This document shows positions 27,735 to 36,247 of a stretch of DNA of 49,138 nucleotides, piece by piece. The position numbers were made by a program, and so were the translations under genes. Under the pieces are notes generated by a model. It was not told the DNA's origin and searched no databases. It was given only the letters and a program-made list of their open reading frames with translations. Each line of letters opens with the position of its first letter. Positions within the stretch are counted from its first letter, which is position 1. Source of the DNA: Gammaproteobacteria bacterium (GTDB lineage: Bacteria > Pseudomonadota > Gammaproteobacteria > JAADJB01); NCBI GenBank assembly GCA_013151035.1, contig JAADJB010000008.1, positions 99,208-148,345 of the forward strand. The letters are read 5' to 3'.

Positions 27735-28085
27735 ATGCATTTTAAATTATTGATAGCATTGATTGAGGATGATAAGACGGAAGATGTTCTTGATGCAGCT
27801 AGAAAGGCGGGAGCAACGGGTTCTACGGTGATTAATCACGCTCGGGGTGAAGGGTTGGAAAAGACCAAGACCTTTTTAGGTTTAAGCCTGGAGACACAAC
27901 GCGATATGTTGTTATTCCTGGTTGAAGAACATTTAAGTCGAACCATTCTGGAGACTATTTCAGAGATTGGTGAGTTTGAAAGTAAACCGGGGACAGGAAT
28001 TGCCTTTCAAATTGATGTGGAAGATGCGGTGGGTGTGAGTCATCAGATAAATAGTCTTACCGAGAAAGTAGAGGAACAACTATGA
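27735..28085 (+). CDS. P-II-like signalling protein
   Basis: The protein has 116 residues with a ferredoxin-like P-II fold pattern: KLLIALIEDDKTEDVLDAARKAG, ATGSTVINHARGEG and LVEEHLSRTILETISEIGEF. The T-loop region is short and lacks the tyrosine that is uridylylated in GlnB/GlnK, and the GDGKIFV segment is replaced by KPGTGIAFQIDVEDA. It is therefore not a classical nitrogen P-II. The position between transporter genes and a CBS protein resembles SbtA/SbtB-type pairs, where a P-II-like protein gates a transporter; this is inference. AAGATATG-type spacing with GGAGA at 27725-27729 gives a good ribosome binding site. Confidence 0.85.
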   Translation: MHFKLLIALIEDDKTEDVLDAARKAGATGSTVINHARGEGLEKTKTFLGLSLETQRDMLLFLVEEHLSRTILETISEIGEFESKPGTGIAFQIDVEDAVGVSHQINSLTEKVEEQL

Positions 28086-28489
28086 ATGATAAAAAACGAT
28101 TCTGTGTGCGTGATGTCATGAAGGCTAAATATGACATGGTTGATGGTATGACGACTGTCAGTGAAGCCTTGAACAAGATGAAGTATATTGAGACCAAGAG
28201 TTTGATTGTGGATAAACGCGATGAAGATGATGAGTATGGTATGGTGATGCTGGCTGATATTGCCCGACAGGTGTTGGCACAGGATCGTTCGCCGGAGCGT
28301 ATTAATATCTACGAGGTGATGAGTAAGCCCGTGCTTACGGTTCATCCTGATATGGATATTCGCTATTGTGCACGTTTATTTGATCGTTTTGGTCTGTCTC
28401 GGGCACCTGTAGTGAGTGGGAATCATATTATTGGTATTGTTAGTCTGACTGATATGGTGCTGAAAGGCATGTGTAATGAGGATGAGTAG
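28082..28489 (+). CDS. Stand-alone CBS-domain pair protein
   Basis: The protein has 135 residues and consists of two CBS domains (about 9-65 and 74-130): VRDVMKAKYDMVDGMTTVSEAL and YEVMSKPVLTVHPDMDI...IIGIVSLTDMVLKG. Such pairs bind adenine nucleotides (AMP, ATP, or S-adenosyl compounds) and usually regulate a partner. The start overlaps the P-II-like gene (ATGA), so it belongs to the same operon as the DUF1538 pair. The TAG stop runs into the left end of the palindromic element at 28488. Confidence 0.9.
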   Translation: MNDKKRFCVRDVMKAKYDMVDGMTTVSEALNKMKYIETKSLIVDKRDEDDEYGMVMLADIARQVLAQDRSPERINIYEVMSKPVLTVHPDMDIRYCARLFDRFGLSRAPVVSGNHIIGIVSLTDMVLKGMCNEDE

Positions 28490-28598
28490 ACAGGGATTGC
28501 TCTTCTCTAACAGAGACACGCCGTGAAACCATCCATGGTGCTCCATGCCCGCGTCCATGCGGGCAAGGGTCTCTGTTAGAGAAGAACAATCCCTGTCT
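28488..28598. repeat. 111-bp palindromic element, full copy 2 (MITE/REPIN-like)
   Basis: The 30-base ends (28488-28517 and 28569-28598) are inverted repeats with one mismatch; shared blocks are CAGGGATTG and TTCTCTAACAGAGAC. An internal hairpin TGCCCGC...GCGGGCA matches copy 1 at 15508-15621. The strong hairpin should end transcription of the DUF1538 operon or fold in its 3' end. Confidence 0.88.
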
Positions 28599-28638
28599 CT
28601 TGAGTGTTCAATAAAAGAAAACAGGATGAGTAATTGGT

Positions 28639-29202
28639 ATGAAGGCAAATGAAATAAAAAGGGGCATGGTGTTTTTGTATGATGGTCGTAACATCATGGT
28701 TAAACATGTGCAGGTGCAATCACCGTCATCGCGCAGTGGTAACACCCTGTATAAGGTTGCAGGCAGGGATATTGTCTCGCGGCAGAAGTTTGAACGTAGT
28801 TTCAAAGGCGATGAGGTGGTTGAGGCGATTGATGTACAGCGACGGGATGTTCAATTGTCGTATCGGGATGGTGATGGCTGTACCTTTATGGATATTGATA
28901 GCTATGAGCAGTATACCCTGGCTGATGAAGTGGTGGAGGATGAATTGCTGTTTTTGACCGATGGTCTGGAGGGTATTAAGGCGCTGGTTCATGATGATGC
29001 GATTCTGGGTATTGAACTGCCCGCTACGGTGAATCTTGTTATTGAAGAATGTGCACCGGGTATGAAGACAGCATCTTCTTCTGCACGCACTAAACCGGCA
29101 ACCTTGAGCACGGGTTTAGTGGTGCTGGTACCGGAATATCTAACCCCGGGAGAAAATATCAAGGTGAATACCGAAACCCGGGAATTCATGTCCAGGAGTT
29201 GA
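28639..29202 (+). CDS. yeiP: Elongation factor P-like protein (EfpL/YeiP)
   Basis: The protein has 187 residues and three beta-barrel domains: KOW-like MKANEIKRGMVFLYDGRNIM, the middle domain with CTFMDIDSYEQYTL and the C-terminal GMKTASSSARTKPATLSTGL signature. The tip of the first domain reads SPSSRSGNTLY; Arg32 corresponds to the conserved arginine of EfpL and replaces the modified lysine of classical EF-P. The family relieves ribosome stalling on difficult proline-containing motifs. It is separated from the CBS gene by the palindromic element. Confidence 0.93.
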   Translation: MKANEIKRGMVFLYDGRNIMVKHVQVQSPSSRSGNTLYKVAGRDIVSRQKFERSFKGDEVVEAIDVQRRDVQLSYRDGDGCTFMDIDSYEQYTLADEVVEDELLFLTDGLEGIKALVHDDAILGIELPATVNLVIEECAPGMKTASSSARTKPATLSTGLVVLVPEYLTPGENIKVNTETREFMSRS

Positions 29203-29209
29203 TGATCTT

Positions 29210-29560
29210 ATGACTGTATCAATATTACATAATCCGCGTTGTAGCAAGAGCAGAGCGACCCTGGCACTATTGGATGAGCATGATGTCAAGGTGGACGTTA
29301 TCCTCTATCTTGAGGATACCCCTTCTGTTGATGAGTTAAAATCGATTATCAGCAAGCTGGGGATTGAGGCACATGAGCTTATTCGCTTCAATGAATCGGT
29401 GGCAGGTGACCTGGGTATTAAGACAACTGATGAACGTTCGCAACAGGAATGGATTGAATTAATGGTTAATAATCCGATCCTGATTGAACGACCGGTGGTT
29501 ATTAGCAGTGACAAGGCAGCCATTGGTCGACCGCCAGAGAATGTGCTGGATATTATCTAG
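29210..29560 (+). CDS. arsC: Glutaredoxin-type arsenate reductase (ArsC family)
   Basis: The protein has 116 residues. It shows the catalytic cysteine in HNPRCSKSRATLALL (Cys11), the pattern VILYLEDTPSVDELKSIISKL and the RPVV-type segment ILIERPVVISSDKAAIGRPPENVL. It reduces arsenate to arsenite with glutathione and glutaredoxin. It starts 7 bases after yeiP, and its end overlaps the end of the convergent Smr gene by 8 bases. No arsR or efflux gene is nearby, so a redox role outside arsenic resistance is possible. Confidence 0.9.
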   Translation: MTVSILHNPRCSKSRATLALLDEHDVKVDVILYLEDTPSVDELKSIISKLGIEAHELIRFNESVAGDLGIKTTDERSQQEWIELMVNNPILIERPVVISSDKAAIGRPPENVLDII

Positions 29561-30092
29561 TCCTCAATAACACATTAACCGCTCCAGTACCGCCGTGGGC
29601 TCGATCCGTGGAGCAAAAGGCGAGCACCTCATGGCATTGGCGTAGCCAGTTATCGACCTTGTGTTTTAATTTCGCTTGTCCGTTATGAGAATGATGTCCC
29701 TTGCCGTGAATAATACGGATAAATCGTAGCTCTAGTCGGTAGCAGTGATTGAGAAACTCCAGCAGTGTCTGACGTGCATCAGGCACGGTTAATCCATGCA
29801 GATCCAGCGTGGCTGTGTTATTAAATCGCCCGCTTTTTAGTCGCCGCAGGGTGTTGTGCTGTATGCCTGTGCGTGAGAACCATAATTCATTAGGATGGGC
29901 ATCGGCAGGTTCGTATTCATCCGAGAATCGATCCTGTATGATGTCACTTATAAAGTGTTCTACGGGTCTTGGTCGAGGGCTGGGCGGTTTTCGGAAAGGT
30001 GCTATGTGGTCTTGTTTGACCGGTTTGACCTGACCAATGTTCTCACGAAACAGGCGGCTATCCTCGATACTGATTTTGTTGCGTTTGGACAT
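29553..30092 (-). CDS. Smr-domain endonuclease-like protein (SmrA/YdaL-type)
   Basis: The protein has 179 residues with a polar N-terminal half and a C-terminal Smr domain: ATLDLHGLTVPDARQTLLEFL, then FIRIIHGKGHHSHNGQAKLK and FCSTDRAHGGTGAVNVLL. The LDLHG and HGKG motifs are intact. Smr domains nick DNA or cleave mRNA on stalled ribosomes (SmrB); this gene is closer to the short proteobacterial DUF type. It converges with arsC and diverges from surE. Confidence 0.9.
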   Translation of the reverse strand: MSKRNKISIEDSRLFRENIGQVKPVKQDHIAPFRKPPSPRPRPVEHFISDIIQDRFSDEYEPADAHPNELWFSRTGIQHNTLRRLKSGRFNNTATLDLHGLTVPDARQTLLEFLNHCYRLELRFIRIIHGKGHHSHNGQAKLKHKVDNWLRQCHEVLAFCSTDRAHGGTGAVNVLLRTR

Positions 30093-30154
30093 AATGAATA
30101 TGAAACCTCGGTTGCCTATATTGTAAAACCTTTTTTGCGGTGATAGTAGATGTA

Positions 30155-30901
30155 ATGAAGATATTGATAAGTAATGATGATGGTTATCAGTCCGAGGGAA
30201 TTGCTATATTAAGTAAAAGCCTTGCGGATATGGCTGAGATCTTTGTGGTGGCACCGGATCGGGATCGTAGTGGTGCCAGTAACTCCCTGACCCTGGATTA
30301 CCCATTGCGAGCCAGACAGATCAGTGAGGGTGTGATGTGCGTGGATGGTACGCCAACGGATTGTGTGCATCTTGCCATTACCGGTTTGCTGGATGATGAA
30401 CCGGATATTGTTGTATCCGGTATTAATGCCGGGGCTAATTTGGGTGATGATGTGTTGTACTCAGGTACCGTGGCGGCTGCAACAGAAGGACGTTTTTTAG
30501 GTTTGCCAGCAATGGCTATCTCTCTGGTGACGGATGGTAACAAGACTCATTATGATACCGCCGGACGTGTGGCTCGGGATCTGTTGCAACGTTTGCTGGA
30601 ACAACCTCTGCCAGTTGATACCATACTGAATGTGAATGTGCCTAATCGACCCTGGTCTGAGTTATCTGGTTTTAAGGTTACTCGTCTTGGCAATCGACAT
30701 AAGGCGGAACCGGTGGTGCGTGAACATGATCCTCGTGGTAAACCGATTTATTGGGTCGGCCCACCCGGTAAAGAGGCCGATGCAGGCGCTGGAACTGATT
30801 TTCATGCAGTGAAAGAGGGTTTCGTCTCGATCACGCCTATTCATACCGATTTGACGCAACATGATGCTATTCATATCCTGAATACCTGGGTGGAGCGGTG
30901 A
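30155..30901 (+). CDS. surE: 5'/3'-nucleotidase SurE
   Basis: The protein has 248 residues from the ATG at 30155, which gives the invariant start [15 protein letters not shown] with the metal-binding Asp-Asp. Further motifs are [27 protein letters not shown] and [22 protein letters not shown]. SurE dephosphorylates nucleoside monophosphates under stress. An in-frame GTG at 30140 would add five residues. It overlaps pcm and opens the surE-pcm-yqaA-nlpD-rpoS block. Confidence 0.97.
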   Translation: MKILISNDDGYQSEGIAILSKSLADMAEIFVVAPDRDRSGASNSLTLDYPLRARQISEGVMCVDGTPTDCVHLAITGLLDDEPDIVVSGINAGANLGDDVLYSGTVAAATEGRFLGLPAMAISLVTDGNKTHYDTAGRVARDLLQRLLEQPLPVDTILNVNVPNRPWSELSGFKVTRLGNRHKAEPVVREHDPRGKPIYWVGPPGKEADAGAGTDFHAVKEGFVSITPIHTDLTQHDAIHILNTWVER

Positions 30902-31560
30902 TGAATAATGTCATGCGCGGGATGGGTATGACCTCACAACGGACGCGAGATCGTATGATAACGCGTCTACAGGATAAGGGGATCAAGGACCAACGGGTCC
31001 TGGCAGCCATGCGTGAGTTGCCACGTCATTGCTTTGTTGATGAGGCGCTGGCAACCCGTGCTTATGAGGACACCGCCTTGCCGATTGGTCATAGTCAGAC
31101 TATATCGCATCCCTATACCGTGGCACGCATGACGGAGTTATTGATTAATGGTGATCTACCGGAACGGGTGCTGGAGATTGGTACCGGATCGGGTTATCAG
31201 GCAGCGCTGTTGTCAAAAATTGTCCCCATGCTCTATACCGTTGAACGCATATCAGTATTACAGCAACAGGCGAGAAGACGTTTTCGTGAACTGAACCTGC
31301 CTAACATTCGTTGTAAACATAGTGATGGTTCCTGGGGTTGGGTCGAGCAGGGTCCTTTTGATGCTATCCTGGTGACAGCGGCTCCGCAGGAGGTGCCTAA
31401 TGCCTTGCTGGAACAATTGGCAATCGGTGCGCGGCTTATCTTGCCGTTGGGTGATCAGGTGCAGCGGCTGGCTATTGTGACGCGCAAGAGTGCCGATGCT
31501 TATGAACGAGAAGATTTTGAAGATGTGAAATTTGTACCGCTGTTAACGGGTGCGAGTTAG
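30901..31560 (+). CDS. pcm: Protein-L-isoaspartate O-methyltransferase
   Basis: The protein has 219 residues. It shows the PIMT pattern: HCFVDEALATRAYEDTALPIGHSQTIS (key part), the SAM motif VLEIGTGSGYQAALL, and ILVTAAPQEVPNALLEQL. It repairs isoaspartyl residues in aged proteins. The start shares bases with the surE stop (TGATG); a GTG one codon earlier is possible. The neighbours match the stationary-phase block of Gammaproteobacteria. Confidence 0.97.
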   Translation: MNNVMRGMGMTSQRTRDRMITRLQDKGIKDQRVLAAMRELPRHCFVDEALATRAYEDTALPIGHSQTISHPYTVARMTELLINGDLPERVLEIGTGSGYQAALLSKIVPMLYTVERISVLQQQARRRFRELNLPNIRCKHSDGSWGWVEQGPFDAILVTAAPQEVPNALLEQLAIGARLILPLGDQVQRLAIVTRKSADAYEREDFEDVKFVPLLTGAS

Positions 31561-31578
31561 GGGAGTTCTGATTTAGCA

Positions 31579-32154
31579 ATGTTTACACGTTTGTATAATT
31601 TTATGATGCTTTGGGCGCAGAAGCCCCAGGCCCCCTGGTATCTTGCCGGGCTTAGTTTTGCTGAATCATCGTTTTTTCCTATACCCCCTGATGTGATGTT
31701 GGCGCCGATGTGTCTGGCAAAACCTGCTGCGGCATGGCGTTATGCTTTTTTGACCACGATAGCCTCGGTAGCGGGTGGTTTATTGGGTTATGTGCTGGGT
31801 TATTTTGCTTTTGAGATGATGCAGGCGATTATTGTTTCGGCGGGTTACGAAGCAGCTTATCTGCATGCCAAACACTGGTTTTCTGAATGGGGTTTCTGGG
31901 CTATCTTTCTGGCGGGTTTTTCGCCGATCCCCTATAAGGTTTTTACGATTACGGCAGGGAGTCTATCGATGGGCCTGTTTCCCTTTGTTCTTGCTTCTGT
32001 GATTGGACGTGGCCTGCGCTTTTATCTGGTGGCGGGGTTGCTGGTATGGAAGGGGGAACGGATGGCTCAGTTATTACCACAATATGTAGAACGAATAGGT
32101 TGGGGCGTGATTGTGCTTGTGGTGACTCTTTATTTTTTAATTCAATGGACCTGA
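31579..32154 (+). CDS. YqaA-family (DedA-like) membrane protein
   Basis: The protein has 191 residues with four or five hydrophobic segments and the SNARE-associated/VTT pattern: SFAESSFFPIPPDVMLAPMCLA, GGLLGYVLGYF and the conserved FSPIPYKVFTITAGSLSM. The family is related to DedA membrane proteins, some of which move lipid carriers; the substrate here is unknown. It lies between pcm and nlpD as in many related genomes. Confidence 0.9.
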   Translation: MFTRLYNFMMLWAQKPQAPWYLAGLSFAESSFFPIPPDVMLAPMCLAKPAAAWRYAFLTTIASVAGGLLGYVLGYFAFEMMQAIIVSAGYEAAYLHAKHWFSEWGFWAIFLAGFSPIPYKVFTITAGSLSMGLFPFVLASVIGRGLRFYLVAGLLVWKGERMAQLLPQYVERIGWGVIVLVVTLYFLIQWT

Positions 32155-32166
32155 TGAGTCCAGTAT

Positions 32167-32967
32167 ATGAATTGGCTGCCTGTTTTATTACTGTTTTTAA
32201 TCACAGCCTGTAGTGCTCCTGTGGTTCGGCCACCCGTTGTTGATCATGGTATTAAACCACTGTGGGTGCCAAAGTATCATCGGGTTAAAAAGGGCGACAC
32301 ATTATATTCAATTGCCTGGCAACATGGGCGGGATATTGCTCAAATTGCCCGCTGGAATAATATCAAGGCACCTTATACGATCTATGTTAATCAGAAATTG
32401 TTATTACAGGCAGGGAAAACACGGGTAACGATAGCGACAGCAAGTAATAAACAGGCATCGAACAAGGCGGTAATAAAGAACAAGCCAGCAGCAAAGAGTA
32501 AGGTTACCTATATTAAACCTTCTAATCATGCTTTATCAAATAACAAAAATACAAATAAAAAACGTATTAAAAACAATGAATTTAATCATGTTGGTAAGAT
32601 AAGATGGCAGTGGCCGGTAGAAGGTCGTTTGTTACGCAAGTTTAATAAAAAAACCTCGGGTAAGAAGGGGATTGCAATTGCCGGTCAGTCTGGTACCGTG
32701 ATTCAGGCAGCAGCGGCGGGCAAGGTGGTTTATAGTGGCAGTGGACTTGTAGGCTATGGTCGCCTTATTATCATCATGCATAGTAAGACCTATTTAAGTG
32801 CTTACGCACATAATAGTCGGTTACTGGTCGGTGAAGGGGATCTGATCAAGGCGGGGCAAAGGATCGCCTTGATGGGGAATAGTGGTACACAACGTACGAT
32901 GTTACATTTTGAGATAAGACGTAATGGTAAGCCAGTTGATCCATTGCGTTATCTTCCTCGACGTTAG
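32167..32967 (+). CDS. nlpD: Amidase-activator lipoprotein NlpD
   Basis: The protein has 266 residues. It has a lipobox LITAC with the lipidated cysteine at 15, one LysM domain (about 38-82), a lysine- and asparagine-rich linker (about 85-140) and a LytM/M23 domain (about 145-262). The M23 metal-binding residues are lost (MLHFEI in place of HLHFE), as in E. coli NlpD, which activates AmiC rather than cutting peptidoglycan itself. It lies 15 bases upstream of rpoS; the rpoS promoter is commonly inside nlpD. Confidence 0.96.
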   Translation: MNWLPVLLLFLITACSAPVVRPPVVDHGIKPLWVPKYHRVKKGDTLYSIAWQHGRDIAQIARWNNIKAPYTIYVNQKLLLQAGKTRVTIATASNKQASNKAVIKNKPAAKSKVTYIKPSNHALSNNKNTNKKRIKNNEFNHVGKIRWQWPVEGRLLRKFNKKTSGKKGIAIAGQSGTVIQAAAAGKVVYSGSGLVGYGRLIIIMHSKTYLSAYAHNSRLLVGEGDLIKAGQRIALMGNSGTQRTMLHFEIRRNGKPVDPLRYLPRR

Positions 32968-32982
32968 GGGGCAGGGAGATAC

Positions 32983-33900
32983 ATGAGCGATAGTAGTGAC
33001 AATAAGAAGGATAAAAAATCTCAGTCTGAGGGTGATGTCTCCAGGATGGCAGGTAAGACCACGCGTGAACAACTGGATGCGACGCGTCTTTATCTGAATG
33101 AAATTGGTTTTTCAGCATTATTGTCAGCAGAGGAAGAGGTCGCATACTCACGTAAGGCGCAGAAAGGTGATGAAGAGGCTCGCAATCACATGATTGAGAG
33201 CAATCTGCGTCTGGTGGTCAAGATTGCTCGTCGCTATCTGCATCGTGGCCTTGCCTTACTGGATTTGATTGAGGAGGGTAATCTGGGTCTTATTCGTGCG
33301 GTTGAGAAGTTTGATCCGGAACGTGGCTTTCGTTTTTCAACCTATGCAACCTGGTGGATACGTCAGAATATTGAGCGTGGCATCATGAACCAGACGCGCA
33401 CCATTCGTCTGCCCATCCATGTGGTTAAGGGTATCAATGTCTATCTGCGTGCGGCAAGGAATCTATCGCAGGCATTGAATCGAGAACCGACAGCAGAAGA
33501 GATCAGTGAGCTACTGGACAAGCCGGTTGCAGATGTAAAGAAAATGCTCAAGTTGAATGAACGTACTTCGTCACTGGATGCCGTGAGTCATTATGGTTCC
33601 GAACACTCGGTGTTGGACACTATCCCGGATGAGCATGATGTTGATCCCTCCAGCCTGCTGGAGCATGAGGATGTGCAGGTTAATATTGATCATTGGTTAT
33701 CGATGCTCAATCCCAAACAGCGTCAGGTGGTAGAACGACGTTTTGGTCTGCATGGATCCCGTGTCTGTACCCTGGAAGAGGTCGGTAAGGAGATTGGGGT
33801 AACGCGTGAACGTGTGCGTCAGATTCAGTTAGATGCCCTGCACAAGCTGAAGCGTATCCTTGAGAGTGAGGGGTTTTGTAGCGATACCTTATTGCACTGA
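32983..33900 (+). CDS. rpoS: RNA polymerase sigma factor RpoS (sigma-38)
   Basis: The protein has 305 residues. Regions are clear: [20 protein letters not shown] (1.2), [37 protein letters not shown] (2.1-2.2, key parts), [15 protein letters not shown] (2.3-2.4), and the region-4 helix-turn-helix [19 protein letters not shown]. It is the general stress and stationary-phase sigma factor. The N-terminal leader is charged and variable. Its stop overlaps the 3' end of a convergent lipoprotein gene by 12 bases, with no terminator between. Confidence 0.97.
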   Translation: MSDSSDNKKDKKSQSEGDVSRMAGKTTREQLDATRLYLNEIGFSALLSAEEEVAYSRKAQKGDEEARNHMIESNLRLVVKIARRYLHRGLALLDLIEEGNLGLIRAVEKFDPERGFRFSTYATWWIRQNIERGIMNQTRTIRLPIHVVKGINVYLRAARNLSQALNREPTAEEISELLDKPVADVKKMLKLNERTSSLDAVSHYGSEHSVLDTIPDEHDVDPSSLLEHEDVQVNIDHWLSMLNPKQRQVVERRFGLHGSRVCTLEEVGKEIGVTRERVRQIQLDALHKLKRILESEGFCSDTLLH

Positions 33901-35421
33901 TAAGCTTGTAGTATTGGTTGCACTGCCACTGATAAGCATTGATGCCCCAGTATTGATGGTAACGGTGCTTGTTCTTACCGGGATCGTTGTACCAATAGTC
34001 AAAGACGTTAAGGCACTATCTATAGTGGTTGTGTTGGTGATTGGGGGTGTCAGATTGCCAGTTGTAAGAAATGATCCAGGATTGACCCTGAGTGTAACTT
34101 CATTAAGGGGTCGACTGGGATTGATGCGCAGACCACTTCCTCCTGTAATTCCCGGGGTTAGACCGATGACATTCGTTACGCTGGATGCTGCTCCAGACCA
34201 TGAAACTACTGTACTAGACCATGAGCTGGCATTTGAGGGGGGTGGTGTTCCCATTCTTGTACTGAGAGTTATGATTATCCCTGTTTCCAAACCAGGATTT
34301 ATGGTTGTTATAGTGCCTTCGCCTGTTAGGCTTGTTACATCTGTGACGCTCTTGACGTCATAGTTATAGTCGGTAGTAACGGGTGTGAAATACCCCAGGA
34401 GATTGCCATTGCTATCGGTGAGATCGAACTGGTAATTAAACAATAAGGTGTAGTCGATAGTGTTATTGCTGTTAGACCAGACATATTGCCCGAGTGAATC
34501 AAGGTTGAAGTCACTAGCGATAATAGTGGCAGAATTATCGAAGGAATTATCCGTGAGGGAGGCCATATCAAGCTGATCGGTTACTAACAAGGTGCCATCA
34601 CGACGCATAATGAACAAGGCCTGATCTCCGTTGTTGTAGGGAGAATCTGTGCTGGCCTCGCTGTACGTCATGGTCAGGATAATAACTGCTTCATAATTTC
34701 CTGGATGTCTTATACCACCGATCTCCTCGGTATTTATCCTGCTAAGATCGACGTTATCGTAAAAGAGAACAAATGCATTATTATTTTCTCTAATATTAAA
34801 TGATCCTGCATACATATTGATGTTGACTTGCAATGTATCTAGCAGCTCATCGAAGCCGGATCCATCTGCATTAAATGCGGCTGAAAAAAAGTTATAGCTG
34901 CTGGGATCAAGCCCGATGCGGGTAAAATAATTATAGAAGTTGGCATTGATTTTAGCCTGAGCGATGGTTAAGCCCCATGCGGTAATCGTGCCAGACCGGT
35001 TTGCCCAATTGGTTCTAAGTGTATCCAGATCTTCCTGGTTATTGGCGAGGAACAGAGCCAGGCTGGTTAGAGGTGTGATGTTGACAGTTCCTGATGCCGT
35101 AGCATAGGAGTATTGTACGGGTAGATTGCTATCATTGGGTATGGCTCGAAGTATAAAGGGAGCCGTCATGCCGGAGACATCAATTGAATAGCTTCCATCC
35201 GCTTGTATGGGGACGTTGATTTCAATGCCATTGATATCCGTGATGTAGACATATCCCGCGATAGGAGCACCAGTCGCTGCAGTACCGGACAGGACGTTTG
35301 CTACTGAACTACTGCTACCACCACCACCGCCACCACATGCACTGAGTAGCATGATAGTGAATATTAGCAGACTCGCTCTTAGTGTCTGCAATCTGCATAG
35401 CTGATGAGTTGAGTTATCCAT
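33889..35421 (-). CDS. Large predicted outer-membrane or surface lipoprotein of unknown function
   Basis: The protein has 510 residues. The signal peptide ends in the lipobox LLSAC (Cys29), followed by a glycine run, a serine run and a carboxypeptidase-regulatory-like beta domain ([23 protein letters not shown]). The remainder is rich in Asn, Ser and Thr with a low-charge, beta-rich look, and no catalytic motif was recognised. A strong GGGGAAG ribosome binding site lies before ATG 35421. Gly-rich linkers after lipidated cysteines are common in surface-exposed lipoproteins. It converges with and overlaps rpoS, so it may be affected by antisense transcription. The region is less conserved in appearance than its neighbours and may be acquired. 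Confidence 0.8.
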   Translation of the reverse strand: MDNSTHQLCRLQTLRASLLIFTIMLLSACGGGGGGSSSSVANVLSGTAATGAPIAGYVYITDINGIEINVPIQADGSYSIDVSGMTAPFILRAIPNDSNLPVQYSYATASGTVNITPLTSLALFLANNQEDLDTLRTNWANRSGTITAWGLTIAQAKINANFYNYFTRIGLDPSSYNFFSAAFNADGSGFDELLDTLQVNINMYAGSFNIRENNNAFVLFYDNVDLSRINTEEIGGIRHPGNYEAVIILTMTYSEASTDSPYNNGDQALFIMRRDGTLLVTDQLDMASLTDNSFDNSATIIASDFNLDSLGQYVWSNSNNTIDYTLLFNYQFDLTDSNGNLLGYFTPVTTDYNYDVKSVTDVTSLTGEGTITTINPGLETGIIITLSTRMGTPPPSNASSWSSTVVSWSGAASSVTNVIGLTPGITGGSGLRINPSRPLNEVTLRVNPGSFLTTGNLTPPITNTTTIDSALTSLTIGTTIPVRTSTVTINTGASMLISGSATNTTSLSVQ

Positions 35422-35544
35422 AGCATCTTCCCCTGATTCATTATTATGTACCTGATATGCGCTGAGTACATTTATTATGTGGTTGAGTATACCCTGAAGC
35501 AGGGGGGAGGCGCTACTTTACTGGATTTCGTTAAACTATCAGCG

Positions 35545-35922
35545 CTATAGCGACCTGACTGTCCTGGTAATCCATGGCTGCAGGTGTGCCATATCGCAGC
35601 TATCAGTTTCAAATAGATTCATGAGAAATCCATGTGCGGTCTTTGCCCCTACAACAAAGTGGTAACCATTCATACGCAGGAAGACATCGGTGGCAAAAAA
35701 GGCAACGCGTTTATTACCATCGATAAAGGGATGATTCTTGATTAATGACTCGAATAGCGCCGCAGCCATTTCAAACAGACTATGGTAATAACCGGTTTGT
35801 GGACGATATAATGCACTCTCCAGCAGGCCTAAATCCCGTACACCCTCGGCACCACCGAATCGTTTAAGTAGTACAGAGTGCATCTCCAGTACTTCATCCA
35901 GGGTGAGAAAGTGATTACTCAT
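35545..35922 (-). CDS. doc: Doc-type (Fic fold) toxin of a toxin-antitoxin pair
   Basis: The protein has 125 residues. The Fic/Doc active-site motif reads HPFIDGNKRVAFFA, and GVRDLGLLESALYRPQTGYY matches the death-on-curing family. Classical Doc phosphorylates EF-Tu; the GNKR form is also found in Fic AMP-transferases, but the size and the upstream antitoxin fit Doc. The start overlaps the antitoxin stop (ATGA). Confidence 0.9.
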   Translation of the reverse strand: MSNHFLTLDEVLEMHSVLLKRFGGAEGVRDLGLLESALYRPQTGYYHSLFEMAAALFESLIKNHPFIDGNKRVAFFATDVFLRMNGYHFVVGAKTAHGFLMNLFETDSCDMAHLQPWITRTVRSL

Positions 35923-36131
35923 TTAGCCAAGAGCTCACCCAGTTCTTCATTGTCTCGAATGGAATCATTCAGGTGTGATAATACGGCAGGACGCACGCGT
36001 CGACGTTGCAAATACTCCGTAATGGCTTCATTGACCATGCCAGATATATTTTGATGGGACTCGTGGGCTGCAACCTTGAGTTCTTCCCAGACGGCCTCAT
36101 CAACCTTTGAACTGATTTTTATATTTGCCAT
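35919..36131 (-). CDS. Antitoxin with ribbon-helix-helix-like N-terminus
   Basis: The protein has 70 residues: ANIKISSKVDEAVWEELKVAAHESHQNISGMVNEAITEYL fits a ribbon-helix-helix DNA-binding segment (key pattern only), followed by a short charged tail, RPAVLSHLNDSIRDNEELGELL, likely to bind the toxin. No ribosome binding site is visible before the ATG. Two nested inverted repeats lie directly upstream, as expected for self-repression. Confidence 0.85.
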   Translation of the reverse strand: MANIKISSKVDEAVWEELKVAAHESHQNISGMVNEAITEYLQRRRVRPAVLSHLNDSIRDNEELGELLAK

Positions 36132-36134
36132 ACG

Positions 36135-36166
36135 GTCAGGTTAGTTGACATAACCTGACATGTCAA
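36135..36166 (-). promoter_or_regulatory. Operator and -35 region of the doc toxin-antitoxin operon
   Basis: GTCAGGTTA (36135-36143) and TAACCTGAC (36151-36159) form a perfect 9-bp inverted repeat. A second, overlapping pair is TTGACA (36145-36150) and TGTCAA (36161-36166). On the minus strand the latter reads TTGACA, a consensus -35 box, 17 bases before a weak -10 (TAACCT) that would put the transcript start at the antitoxin ATG. Confidence 0.6.
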
Positions 36167-36200
36167 ACCAGGGTATGGGGGCTACGCTATTACCCGAAAG

Positions 36201-36247
36201 GTAGGGTGCGTATCACGCACCATGGTTTTGGTGCGCAGGCACCCTAC
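36201..36247. repeat. Inverted pair of short palindromic repeats, copies 5 and 6
   Basis: GTAGGGTGCGTATCACGCACC (core only 17 bases) faces a second copy, GGTGCGCAGGCACCCTAC, across 8 bases. The CTA at 36244-36246 is the stop codon (TAG) of the Mth938-like gene on the minus strand. The pair resembles a REPIN, two REP units in inverted arrangement. Confidence 0.85.

Noticed and set aside
29210-29560. arsC as part of an arsenic-resistance island
   Set aside because: No arsR, arsB, acr3 or other resistance gene is adjacent; the neighbours are housekeeping genes.
33860-34363. 167-codon plus-strand frame opposite the lipoprotein gene
   Set aside because: Low-complexity Val/Leu-rich shadow of the Asn/Thr-rich lipoprotein frame; no start signal and no family.
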